From contig VJWM01000219.1 in assembly GCA_010909165.1 (NCBI GenBank), positions 62,001 to 126,000 on the forward strand: DNA of 64,000 bases, in the 5' to 3' direction. Made by a program: the position numbers and the translations under genes. Under the pieces are notes generated by a model. It ran no database searches. It was not told the DNA's origin and was given only the letters and a program-made list of their open reading frames with translations. Shown here piece by piece: positions 45,684 through 55,264 of this stretch; the first letter of the stretch is position 1, and each line of letters starts with the position of its first letter. Source of the stretch: Anthoceros angustus (taxonomy: Eukaryota > Streptophyta > Anthocerotopsida > Anthocerotales > Anthocerotaceae).

Positions 45684-45861
45684 GCTGAAACTCTTCAATC
45701 CGCTCAGTCGTTCAGCCGTTAGCTCTTGCTACTCATATTCGGCTCCCGCCTCTCCAGCCATCCTAGAACCTACTCTACCTGTGCAGGCCACCCAACATCA
45801 GATGCCAACTGAAAAAGGAACTTGGCTCCTAGGTCGCCGGAGTCATTGCCCCCTCCCCAGA
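45684..45861. promoter_or_regulatory. Very short divergent promoter between SPF27 and HemW-like gene
   Basis: The spacer between chosen start codons is 178 bp, or 118 bp if HemW starts at 45802. It is not obviously AT-rich and lacks a clear TATA box. Both leaders and promoters must overlap here. Confidence 0.55.
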
Positions 45862-47454
45862 ATGGCTCTAGCGTCCATGCTAGCTGCTTCAGGTTGCTCC
45901 AGCCTCTCTCGCCCAGCCCAATATTTGCACTGCAATATTCACCTTGCAATTGCCGGCTCGTCCCTCCAATACCTCAAAGCACGAATTCTAGGTCACAGGA
46001 ATCGCAGACCGGTACGAGTGGGTTGTGCTCTGCTCCAGGACGCACGTCTGCACCTGGAAGAGCCTTCACCAGCTGCTTTGCCGCCTCCCCTCGCCTCTCT
46101 GGATTTTGAGGACGAAGGACAGCCTAACTCAGTGACTTCCGCGTATATACACATCCCCTTCTGTCGGCGGCGATGTCACTACTGTGACTTTCCGATTGTG
46201 GCAATTGGGGAGAAGGAGAGTACAGGGCCAGGGCAAAAACATGTCGACAGCACCATGGCAGACTATGTGGACCTGGTCTGCAGGGAGATATCCACCACTG
46301 CAAAAGCCCACCAGAGGCATGCTCTCAAGACAGTGTTCTTTGGTGGAGGGACTCCTTCCTTACTGCCTCCGCGCATGCTCTCAACCATCATGGACTGCCT
46401 CCGGCGTCACTTCGGAATAAGAGATGGAGCTGAGGTGTCCATTGAGATGGATCCAGGGACATTCGATGCAACGGCTCTCCAGCTCTTGGCTGACATAGGG
46501 GTAACACGAGTGTCACTCGGGGTGCAGGCATTTCAAGAGCATCTTCTGAGGAAGTGTGGTCGAGCTCATGGGCTCGAGGATGTGTATGATGCAGTGAAGC
46601 TACTTCGATCCAGTACCATCGAAAACTGGAGCTTGGATATCATCTCGTCGTTGCCGGATCAGACTCTGGAGCTTTGGGAGCAAACGCTTCAGGAAGCCCT
46701 GCGAGCTGGACCAAATCATATCTCTGTGTATGACTTGCAGATCGAGAAAGGCACACAATTTGATCGCTGGTTTAAGCCGGGGCAAGCTCCTCTGCCCACG
46801 GATGAACTGTCTGCTGATTTCTACAGGGTGGCAAGCAAGGTGTTGTCAGAAGCAGGATTTGTGCACTACGAGATAAGTAACTACGCCAAGCCAGGTTTCT
46901 GCTGTGAGCACAACAAGGTGTATTGGCTCAACCGGCCTTACTACGCCTTTGGTCTAGGCTCTGCAAGTTATGTCGACGGGGTAAGATTCTCCAGGCCTCG
47001 GAGATTGAAAGAATATGCAGCATTTGTTGACAGACTGGACTCATCAGCAGCACAGGTTCCTCTCAGCCAACAGAGTTTGGAGGACAGCTTTTTAGATACC
47101 GTCATGTTATCCATGAGGCTTGCACGTGGATTGGACGTGCAACAACTCCTGATGAAGTATGGCCCCCTACTCACCGTGACAACGTTGAAAGCAGTGTTGC
47201 CGTATGTGACAAGCGGGCATGTGTTGGTGCTCGATCCTTCCAGGAAAGTACTACCTGTGGAGACACTTGCAAAAGTGTGCTATGAATGTGGTGATGTTCA
47301 GGCTACAGGAAATGATCCTCGGGACCCTGGCTCGCCTTGTGCGGTGCCTGACAGGTTGGCGGTTGTTGGGTTTGTGCGGCTCAGTGATCCCGAGGGTTTC
47401 CTGTTTTCCAATGAGGTGATCTCGGCCATGTTCGCAGCAGTAGGCTTTTCCTGA
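45862..47454 (+). CDS. HEMW: Radical SAM protein of the HemN/HemW family, organelle-targeted
   Basis: A single exon, 530 residues from ATG 45862; in-frame ATGs at 45631 and 45802 are possible, but 45631 overlaps the first exon of SPF27. The radical-SAM cluster motif is FCRRRCHYCDF (Cys near 101, 105, 108), with the HemW form CxxxCxxCxF. The core follows: TVFFGGGTPSLLP, SIEMDPGTFD, GVTRVSLGVQAFQ, ISVYDLQIEKGT and HYEISNYAKPG. The HemW-type C-terminal domain follows (SFLDTVMLSMRLARGLDV). HemW proteins bind heme and are linked to heme delivery, not to coproporphyrinogen oxidation, despite database names such as CPO-like; which applies here is untested. About 90 Ser/Arg/Leu-rich residues before the core suggest plastid or mitochondrial import. 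Confidence 0.9.
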   Translation: MALASMLAASGCSSLSRPAQYLHCNIHLAIAGSSLQYLKARILGHRNRRPVRVGCALLQDARLHLEEPSPAALPPPLASLDFEDEGQPNSVTSAYIHIPFCRRRCHYCDFPIVAIGEKESTGPGQKHVDSTMADYVDLVCREISTTAKAHQRHALKTVFFGGGTPSLLPPRMLSTIMDCLRRHFGIRDGAEVSIEMDPGTFDATALQLLADIGVTRVSLGVQAFQEHLLRKCGRAHGLEDVYDAVKLLRSSTIENWSLDIISSLPDQTLELWEQTLQEALRAGPNHISVYDLQIEKGTQFDRWFKPGQAPLPTDELSADFYRVASKVLSEAGFVHYEISNYAKPGFCCEHNKVYWLNRPYYAFGLGSASYVDGVRFSRPRRLKEYAAFVDRLDSSAAQVPLSQQSLEDSFLDTVMLSMRLARGLDVQQLLMKYGPLLTVTTLKAVLPYVTSGHVLVLDPSRKVLPVETLAKVCYECGDVQATGNDPRDPGSPCAVPDRLAVVGFVRLSDPEGFLFSNEVISAMFAAVGFS

Positions 47455-47718
47455 AAACGGACAAGCTTGGAGCCGTTGTCATCTGGGCAGCATCCTTTTC
47501 TAATTCAATTGATCGTGCTCGGTGACGGGACTCCAGCATTGTGTGATGGGCCTGCATTGCTCGGCAGCTGCCAATTCTGGCCCGACCTCAATCTGCACAT
47601 AACAACCCCGAGAAGCGGGATTCTTATTACAACTACAGGAGACAGCCGGGTTGATGCTCGGCTTTATATGTTAGTCTTTACGAATTTGTCTGTTTGCAGC
47701 TTTGTTGCTTCTGGCACC
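47455..47718 (+). promoter_or_regulatory. Spacer between HemW-like gene and SAP30BP-like gene
   Basis: A 264-bp gap holds the HemW 3' end and the promoter of the next same-strand gene. The frame is open through the gap, but the protein-like part starts at ATG 47719. A TTTATAT stretch near 47665 could be a weak TATA element. Confidence 0.4.
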
Positions 47719-49041
47719 ATGGCGGCAACCGTGAAGCGGAAGGGGGAGGGCATAGCGCTGCTGTCCGTGTACGCGGACGAGGATGAGGAGGATGCGGACA
47801 TGGAGGATGAGGAGGAGGATGAGGCCATGCCCGACGTGGTCCTGGAAGCGGAGCCGACCAGGGTTGAGGTTGTGCAGCAGCAGCAGCCGGTGGCGCAGCG
47901 GCAGCAGGAGGAGGATAGGGTGGGAAATGGCGGAGCTGTGGCCGTGGGAGCGGGAGTGCGGCGTGGAGGGAGGGGCATTGTGGACTACGCACATGATGAG
48001 GCTGCCTTGTCGCCCGAGCCTGAAGGCCGGGAGCAGGATGGCGGGGGCTCAGAGGCTGGAATTGTGTACCACCAGTGGGATGCTGGGAATGGAGTGTTGG
48101 AAGAGGAGGTCAAGAGGTCCCCAGCTGCAGCTGCTGCTGGTGCGGGAACAGTTTTCCGGGGGGAGGCCGTGGTGGAGGTGGATGATGCAGGGAAGGGAGG
48201 GGAGGGATCGGAGGCTGCTCGAGAGCGCGCTCCGGAGGTGGAGCCGGCTGCTAATGGGAAACCTGGGGATGAGACATCGCTCCTGGATGCTGAGGCGGAA
48301 CTGGATGATTTCCTGCCTCCGCCTCCTACGGGGAAGTGCTCGGAGGAGCTGCAGAGCAAGTTCGCCAAGTACCTTGCCCTTAAGAACAGCAGAAGAAGCT
48401 TCAACGAGGAGCTGAGGAACTCGAAGGGGTACCGGAATCCAGATTTTCTACAGCGAGCTGTGCGGTATCAGGAGATTGATCAGATAGGGAGTTGCTTCAA
48501 GAAGGAGGTTTTTGATCCGCACGGGTATGACCCGGCGGACTTCTATGATGCCATTGCGGCGGACCTGAAGGAGTTGAAGAGGAAGGAGCAGGAGAAGAAG
48601 CAGAGTCAGAGGATAGATTTTGTGCGGGGGACTGTAGCCTCTGTGCCTGCCATGCCTGATGGTCGCCCCAAGCCCATGGTGCAGCTGTTGGCAGGGCAGT
48701 TGCCTGGAGCAGGCGTTGCAGTGCAGTCTTCGTTTAGGGCATCTTCTAGTGCTACAGTGGTGGGTGTTAATGGGGAGGCGTCCGCTAAGACGGAGGGACG
48801 GAGCAAGAAGACCAAGTGGGACAGGGTTGATGAGGACAAGTGCGGTGTGCCCATTCAAATGGGGGCCAAGGATGCCCTCGCTGCTGCAGCGAGTGCCTCC
48901 AGTGCAAGGTTGGCTGCCACTGCGGGAAGTGGCTATTCGAATACCTGGCTCCCGAAGCGCAGAGAGACGGAGGATAAATCTAAGTCCAGATCAGATAGAA
49001 GGGCAGACAGGCCGGGTGAAAGCAGACGCAGCTTTGAATGA
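47719..49041 (+). CDS. SAP30BP: SAP30-binding protein (HCNGP-like) splicing/transcription factor
   Basis: A single exon, 440 residues from ATG 47719 (context ACCATGG). The start MAATVKRKGEGIALLSVYAD followed by an acidic run matches the family. The diagnostic HCNGP domain lies at about 199-300: LPPPPTGKCSEELQSKFAKY, GYRNPDFLQRAVRYQEIDQI and DPHGYDPADFYDAIAADLKE. The C-terminus is basic, with SKKTKWDRVDEDK and an Arg/Ser-rich tail. Human SAP30BP binds the SIN3 subunit SAP30 and works with RBM17 in splicing of short introns. Low-complexity Glu/Asp, Gln and Ala runs at 20-190 are encoded by simple repeats and produce long open frames in the other frames. Confidence 0.9.
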   Translation: MAATVKRKGEGIALLSVYADEDEEDADMEDEEEDEAMPDVVLEAEPTRVEVVQQQQPVAQRQQEEDRVGNGGAVAVGAGVRRGGRGIVDYAHDEAALSPEPEGREQDGGGSEAGIVYHQWDAGNGVLEEEVKRSPAAAAAGAGTVFRGEAVVEVDDAGKGGEGSEAARERAPEVEPAANGKPGDETSLLDAEAELDDFLPPPPTGKCSEELQSKFAKYLALKNSRRSFNEELRNSKGYRNPDFLQRAVRYQEIDQIGSCFKKEVFDPHGYDPADFYDAIAADLKELKRKEQEKKQSQRIDFVRGTVASVPAMPDGRPKPMVQLLAGQLPGAGVAVQSSFRASSSATVVGVNGEASAKTEGRSKKTKWDRVDEDKCGVPIQMGAKDALAAAASASSARLAATAGSGYSNTWLPKRRETEDKSKSRSDRRADRPGESRRSFE

Positions 49042-50232
49042 ACAAGTTGGATTGATGCAAGGTGTACATGATCTCCCACATATAGTACAACAATTGTTTC
49101 TTCCATGTGCTTCATGGTGCTTTTCTTAACGCTCCTGGGGAAAGTTATTGGCCAGCATTTCCTTCTCTCTCTCGCTTAGGTCTTCCTTCTTACCTGGCTC
49201 TCTGTGTAATATTGTGGCTCCAGGACTCAAGGACAGATTGACATCCAACAGGAAAGTGGGAACGGGTAATGCTCACTGAGCGAGGACGTTTGGAGAAAAT
49301 CCTGCTGGTGGATTGTGGTCGCTTCCTTACTTGGTCTGCACAAAGCAGGGGAGGGCGGGCAGGGGCCACATCGCATGTCGATTTCAGATGCACACTCAAG
49401 CCAGCAACACTCTTGGTGGCTTGTAAGGCCTCACTGTTTGTTGCAGCTGTGCTGATGCCATCATAGAGGTGTTTGCTTCAGCTGTTGACAGATGTTGGAA
49501 TCTGGCCGCAAGTGTGATTAGACCTTCAGAATCTGTTCGGCAGGGCAGCTCTGTCGCAAGTAGATGTCAGTATGGGTTTGCTCCTGAAAATCAATTAAGC
49601 TCGACTACTTTGTGTTCACCACAACTGTACACCTGTTATGCGCAGATTCTCTCTCCGGTAACGTTCCGGGACAGCTGATGGTGCAGAGGTAGCGAGGTTC
49701 TCCTTACTTGGTGACACGTTTACGATTATCTCAAAGCCTTTTCCAAGGGGAGAGGTTTCAAGAGTTTCCGGTTCAGGATACATAGGTACATTTTGTACAG
49801 TTGGCATCACGACCTCCACATTGCCTTCGTAAAAACTCCTGCTAGTCTCCGTCGTTTCTGTTTTTTCTAGACTTGCATCCTCAAGGCTGAACCTGCCTCC
49901 CCGAAGGGGCCAGCTCGTCAGGGCTTACGAGGGCCCCGAAGAGGCTTACAACAGGTGATGTATCATGTCAATGGTGTTCAACAGGGGATGTGTAACTCAT
50001 CCCAGTAGTGCTTCGACGGGATGTCGCTTGACTGTGGAGTTCTTGCGAACTCTAATCTAAACGTCACTCCCTCAAGGGAGGACCTACATCCTTTATTTTA
50101 CTACCTTGCGATAGTTCACACTATGAAGTATCCTCCTCTCCACAACCTAGAATTTGAATTGGCAGCCTCAAAAAAAAACACTAGACTCAACGCTGAAAGA
50201 ATATCCTAACGGACCTTACATGATCCCCTACC
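49042..50232. other. Tail-to-tail spacer between SAP30BP-like and CysRS genes
   Basis: About 1.2 kb with no recognised gene. A minus-strand frame at 49616-49819 (67 codons, Pro/Ser-rich) resembles nothing I know. Around 49890-49945 the sequence has GC-rich short inverted repeats. Confidence 0.4.
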
Positions 50233-53200
50233 TCATAGAAGCGTTACGCCCAATTCTGCAATTTTAAGCTCTAAATCCTGGAGGTTTTTCTTGTGATTCA
50301 CTAAAAAGTTTTTGTCAGAAGCTAGTTTCACTTCGAGTTTTTCACGAAGATCTGCCGCGTTCTTTAGTTCTTTCTCCAGCTTCTGTATCCACCACAAAAG
50401 GGACCGTTACTAGGAGCATTCCTTGGCCAAGCGGAAAGGAGAAGTTTCCGAGTAACTGACCTTTTTGGCTTGCTTAGACAGTTCCTTCCCATCGAGATCA
50501 TGAGTGGGGAAGCCATTGTTATCGAAACGAGAATACTTGTTGGTCAAGACATCCGGCGGTGAAGAAGCACCTCCCCACTTTTCCACCTCCTTTCGCTATA
50601 CCAATGATCATGCATAAGCAACGGAGACTACAAAAACCCCAAGACTTGCAACGATAATTTCCAAGCAGTAAAACACCAACCAGCTTATCTCTCGTTTCCT
50701 CCATCTTTCGGAGCTTCGCTTTTAGCTTATCATTCCTTTCCTGCCGAAGACTTTGAACATCATCCAGGAAGCATATCGGTCCCAAAGGTGTGTCATCCAG
50801 TAGCACACCAAGGTCAACCAGCGTACCATCTCGCACACTATCTGTTATCTCCAAAATTCTCTCCTGCCGAGACAATAATAGTTGCACAACCTGGGTTACA
50901 CACAGGAACAAACGCAGGTAACCTTTGAACTGAAGACGATGCTCTGGCTACCTTAGATGCACCACCAACGGCTGCCACGTTAACTTCCTCCTTGAATGCC
51001 AAGAAAGCATTTACATAGGGACTCTGTTGACAAAAGAGGTCAGTAACCAGCACACAAAGCCTTCAATGCAAGATAGGTCGGTGCAATCTGTGTGCTTAGC
51101 AATGGTCAACAAATACAAGGACACCCAAGAATCTGAGGATCTAAGAACACCAGCTTTCACTTACCAGAAGCTGCTGTTCACCCTGGGGCAAATGTTGAAC
51201 ATCAAAAGTAGGGGCTATACGAAGTAATTCCAGAATAGCCTCCTGCTTGCACGTCATAATAGAAAATTAGAGTCGTCGAAAACGTAAGCATGCAGATATT
51301 GCAGATACTTGCATGAACTCATTTAGGAAACAGCAGCAGCAAGGCTGAAGACAACTTGGAGTTCATACATTAGAGCTTCCAGCCCTGGCTGCAGCTCTGA
51401 TGCTTTGTCTGAAGGCCGAGAAGTCATCCAGATACGGGGCCTGCACAGAGAAGACCACCAAGTCAACCTGAAACCGCATCATGTTGAAGTCACACTGCAA
51501 GAGTTGATGTCCGCCTATTTGAAGCAAAACATTTCTGTACTGGCAGACTCTAAACACACCACAAGATTTTCAAGATCCGTGGTTCGTCCAAAGCCAATCT
51601 CACTTTCTTGCACATCTGATAACCCTGTTGCAACCAGACATGGAAACTGTACATTAAGTTGATGGACACACAAAATGCTTCCAGCTCTAAGCGAACACTC
51701 CCCATCGCATCAATTTATCAAGCAGAAGTGATACGGCCTAAAGATGTACCGAATATCCGAAGAATATGTGTGACAAAAGAGGCAGCCTCCATCGTGAGGA
51801 GAATTATTGGCCATCCTGACACGAGCACCTTCTTCTCAATGTACAAAAGCACTGCTTTGACAAGGTTAAGAACAGCAAGGAGTGCTCCAGATGTGTCAAA
51901 ATTGTCCTCAAGCCGATTCCGGACCTGCGAGAAGAGAGAGATGCTGAGAATGTTGTGCATTACCATTACTAAAACAACGAAGTAGCTGAGAACACGTACC
52001 TGGCTTTCAGCCTCCAGATACTGAATGTTAAGTGTTTTCTCTTCCGCCTTCCACTTTTCAACATCACTCCGCTCCTGAAATAACAGAACAGAGAGAGTGC
52101 CTAAGCTGAACAATAGAGCCTGTACACAAAAAGACCTAAATGCGGCAGCAACAGATAATCTGAGAAACACGGGATATGTTCACAAAGGTGATCGAACGGC
52201 AGTACAAAGGCTGGAATCAGTGGACGGACCCCTTTTAGAACGAGATTCACATACGCAAAGAACCTCTTCAGTTGTCTTTCTTTCGCCTTGGCTTCGTTCA
52301 ATGCTCCATCATTGAAATTCATGGGCTGCTCGATAGTGCAAAAACGAGGTCAAGGCCATGTCAATAGCTTCAATAGATTTTATGCTCTCTTGGAAGCTCG
52401 TCTTGCTAACACACCTTATCCCATGATTGCATTATGAACAGAAAGCGTAGTTGCCTCGAAGTGTGCTTCTTGAGGGCCTGCATATAGCACCAACCTATAA
52501 GGCCACATAAACCGAGAAAATGTAGCAAAGAATCTGTTCACAGGGGCATTATCAGAAGCTTAGGAGCCAAGAAACTTGTGAAGAAGAGCCATAAGCAATG
52601 CATTCTAGACGCAGATAACTTTATTTTCTGAACTTAGGCACATCATCCTATCCTTCATGACCCAGGTTTGAGCCAGTGCACCAGAAAAGAGTACAAAGGT
52701 CGGACCAGGAAAGTGTACAAAGAAAGAAGAAAACATATAGCAATGCCTCAAAAACCTCTTTAATGGTGATAAAGTTCTTGAGGGACTTTGACATCTTGAG
52801 CCCATCAATGGAAAGATGGCCTGAATGAAGAAAGTACTTCACCCACTGCAAATAAGAGCACATGTCATATTCCACAAACTTGATCAACAAATCTAGCACC
52901 CGTTTGGTACCAAGCCAGGATTTTTGCATGCAACCCAAGTTCTTGGTGACCTACTTCGTTGCAGTCATAGTGGGCCTCTGCCTGCGCAATTTCATTAGTG
53001 TGATGAGGGAACTGCAAATCGCTGCAATCACAAAGCGTAAGTCACACATCCAGACTCAAAGGACATGTAATACAGTTGAGACTATCTTCATACTAAAGTG
53101 AGATTGCTAGTACCCAGTGGATTCACTTTTATCAGCCACAAAAAGGTTCGGGAAAGAACATACAGCCCGCCGGAGTGAATGTCAACTCTGGGCCCAATGA

Positions 53201-55127
53201 CATCACCAGCCATTGCTGAGCATTCAATATGCCATCCTGGTCGTCCTTCACCCCAACGTGATTCCCACGAGGGCTCTCCACTTTTGCTGGCCTGTACACA
53301 AAAATGCCCTTCTGGTTATCTTTCAACTCCCAACGAGTTCCCCATGAAAAATGCAAAGCAGAAGCCACTGGGACGAAGCATCTACTGCTGAAAGTTACTA
53401 ACCTTCCAGAGAGCAAAATCACATTTGTTCTTCTTGAACGTGCTGTCAAAATTCTGTTCACTTTCACTGGCCAGCCCTGTATTGCCAACTGCCCAAGGAT
53501 TAAGCTTCCCATAAGTGTGGCCAGACCCCCTGTGGACAATAGCCAAACAGATGGCAGGGGATGAGTCATAAGTGGTGGACATACGCTGTCATCCAGTCAA
53601 ATAGATACGGTTAAAAGCAGGATAAAGTGCTTACTCAAATCTAGTGGTGTCAAAGTAAACACTTCCATGCACCTCATACGCAAAACCTCTTGAATATATC
53701 TTCTCGATGTAGTCAAGAATTTCAGGAATGTAACTGAGGCATAAGAAAGGAAATGAATCAGCAACCTCTACACAAACAATTCCAGCCATAACCCAAATCC
53801 GACTTACTCTGACACCCTTGTCAGAACACGAGGAGGTCTTACACCCAAGTCCAACATGTCTTGCTTAAACTCCCGCTCATATCTGCTATCACCATCATAT
53901 CCATGCGTCATTGACTTGGCAGAGAAACAGGCAGTCTTTCTAATGCAAAATAGTCTTTAGGGGATGACTCCAAGACTTACTTTAACGCATGAGACCTGAA
54001 AATCGTCTTATCAGTGACACTTGCCCCTTGCTCGTAGTCCAGATAAGAGGCAAGTGCATCCGCAGCACCGTCAGCAATTAATACATCGACACCCTCCTTC
54101 CCACCCAGGGAGAGGGCATCAGATGTCCTGGTCTGCGTCTCGGTTTGCGCCTGGATCAACTTAGAGAGCTTCAGCTGTTCTTGCTTCAGTTTCTACATGG
54201 AGGAACACAGGCAAGACTGTCAGGTGATTACCAGCTACCAGTCACATAGCGCAAGAAGTTGTGATGTTACAAAAGGAAAAGAACAATGTGCCTCACCTCA
54301 TCCAGCTCATCCCTTTGTTTGCTCCCTTCAGCAGCCTGAATGCTTTGCTCCGATATGTCTCTCACCTGGAACATCAGAACCACACCTTCAGATCAGGGAT
54401 GAGGATGCAGGGTCTGGACAAAACCTCAAGACACTGACAGACGCGATCAGGACCAAACCTTGTCCGTCTGTCGCGAAATCTCAGCAGAAAAAGCCTGGCC
54501 AAGCTTATCCACGACCTGATGTCGTATCACACTGTGAGAAACAATACATACTATGACAGAGACCAAATAATTCAGCCAAGGGATCCTCCAGATCCCTTGG
54601 CTGAATTATTTGGTCAGCCGACCAAATATGTTGTGTTTGCAACCTGGCAAGGATCGGAGACGCTGGCCCGATACTGCTCCAACAAGTAGTTCCTTCGTGC
54701 TCGATAGATGATCTTGTCGTCCACATCCGTGACATTCATCACATAAAACACTTCATATCTGAAGTAATCCTGCAAAGTACAAGAGGGCTGGTGACGGATA
54801 GTCCAAATGCGTGCCAGGTGCGCTTTCAGCAGAGAAACTTGGGTGAGCTCACCTCCAGAATGCGGCGAAGAATATCAAAGGTGACATAATTCCTGGCGTG
54901 ACCCACATGCGAGGAGTCATACACGGTGGGTCCGCAGATGTACCAAGAGACTGGCGGCGGAAACAAGCAGATGGTGAGCAGTGGAAATCACAGGAAATCG
55001 GGTGAGGCGTGAAGCGAGTGAAATCACCTTTGTGAGAGCCATCAACTGTCGTAAAGAGTTCCTTCTGCCTAGTGAGACTATTGTAAACCCGAAGGCCCCT
55101 GGGCACAGCGTCGCCTCCGTTCTCCAT
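50233..55127 (-). CDS. CYSS: Cysteinyl-tRNA synthetase, long eukaryotic cytosolic type
   Basis: Twenty-three exons join in phase, among them 55028-55127, 54853-54950, 54644-54769, 53981-54192, 53403-53529, 53164-53291, 52955-53021, 52756-52845, 51750-51924, 51369-51440, 51165-51245, 50952-51023, 50681-50890, 50461-50595, 50233-50382, giving about 829 residues. It charges tRNA-Cys with cysteine. Zinc and active-site elements: [18 protein letters not shown] (Cys ligand plus HIGH-like HVGHA), [25 protein letters not shown], and [11 protein letters not shown] (KMSKS). A long insert between the first and second catalytic blocks (54297-54515 and 53981-54192) and a C-terminal extension ([20 protein letters not shown]) match the animal-type enzyme. 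Two consecutive modules (exons 51369-51440 and 50952-51023, each 72 nt) repeat the same helix. The donor at 51560 is the least certain junction. An in-frame ATG at 55187 lies in a dispersed repeat and is disfavoured. Confidence 0.88.
54561..54615. repeat. Perfect snapback hairpin, 25-bp arms and 5-nt loop
   Basis: GACCAAATAATTCAGCCAAG continued to 54585 is exactly inverted at 54591-54615 around the loop CTCCA. It lies within the CysRS intron between exons ending at 54644 and starting at 54515. A partial extra copy of the outer arm (GACCAAATA) follows immediately at about 54620. Confidence 0.97.
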
Positions 55128-55140
55128 GACTCGCAGAACA

Positions 55141-55264
55141 GCCAATTTGCGAATGAACAAGCAGGCAATTTCCGACTGAACGAGCATTCAGTTTCCTAGT
55201 TCAGTGAAACACCCGCACTTTATTCAATAACTTTCAACCCATCTACCATATAACAAGCTTACAA
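55141..55264. repeat. Dispersed repeat at the CysRS 5' end, copy A
   Basis: This sequence, starting GCCAATTTGCGAATGAACAA, matches 57105-57226 at roughly 80 percent identity over about 120 bp. It begins 14 bp upstream of the CysRS start codon, so it forms the leader or promoter of that gene. Two 23-bp units (CAATTTSCGAMTGAACRAGC) are in tandem at its left end. Confidence 0.8.

Noticed and set aside
45631-45801. N-terminal extension of the HemW-like protein from the first in-frame ATG
   Set aside because: It overlaps the coding part of SPF27 exon 1 on the opposite strand and adds no recognisable sequence; later ATGs give a normal targeting peptide.
47467-47718. 84-residue N-terminal extension of the SAP30BP-like protein
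   Set aside because: The family starts at MAATVKRKGEG-like sequence; upstream residues look untranslated and the ATG at 47719 has good context.
55128-55187. Upstream in-frame CysRS start giving 20 extra residues
   Set aside because: The extra residues are encoded by a dispersed repeat present elsewhere in the window.
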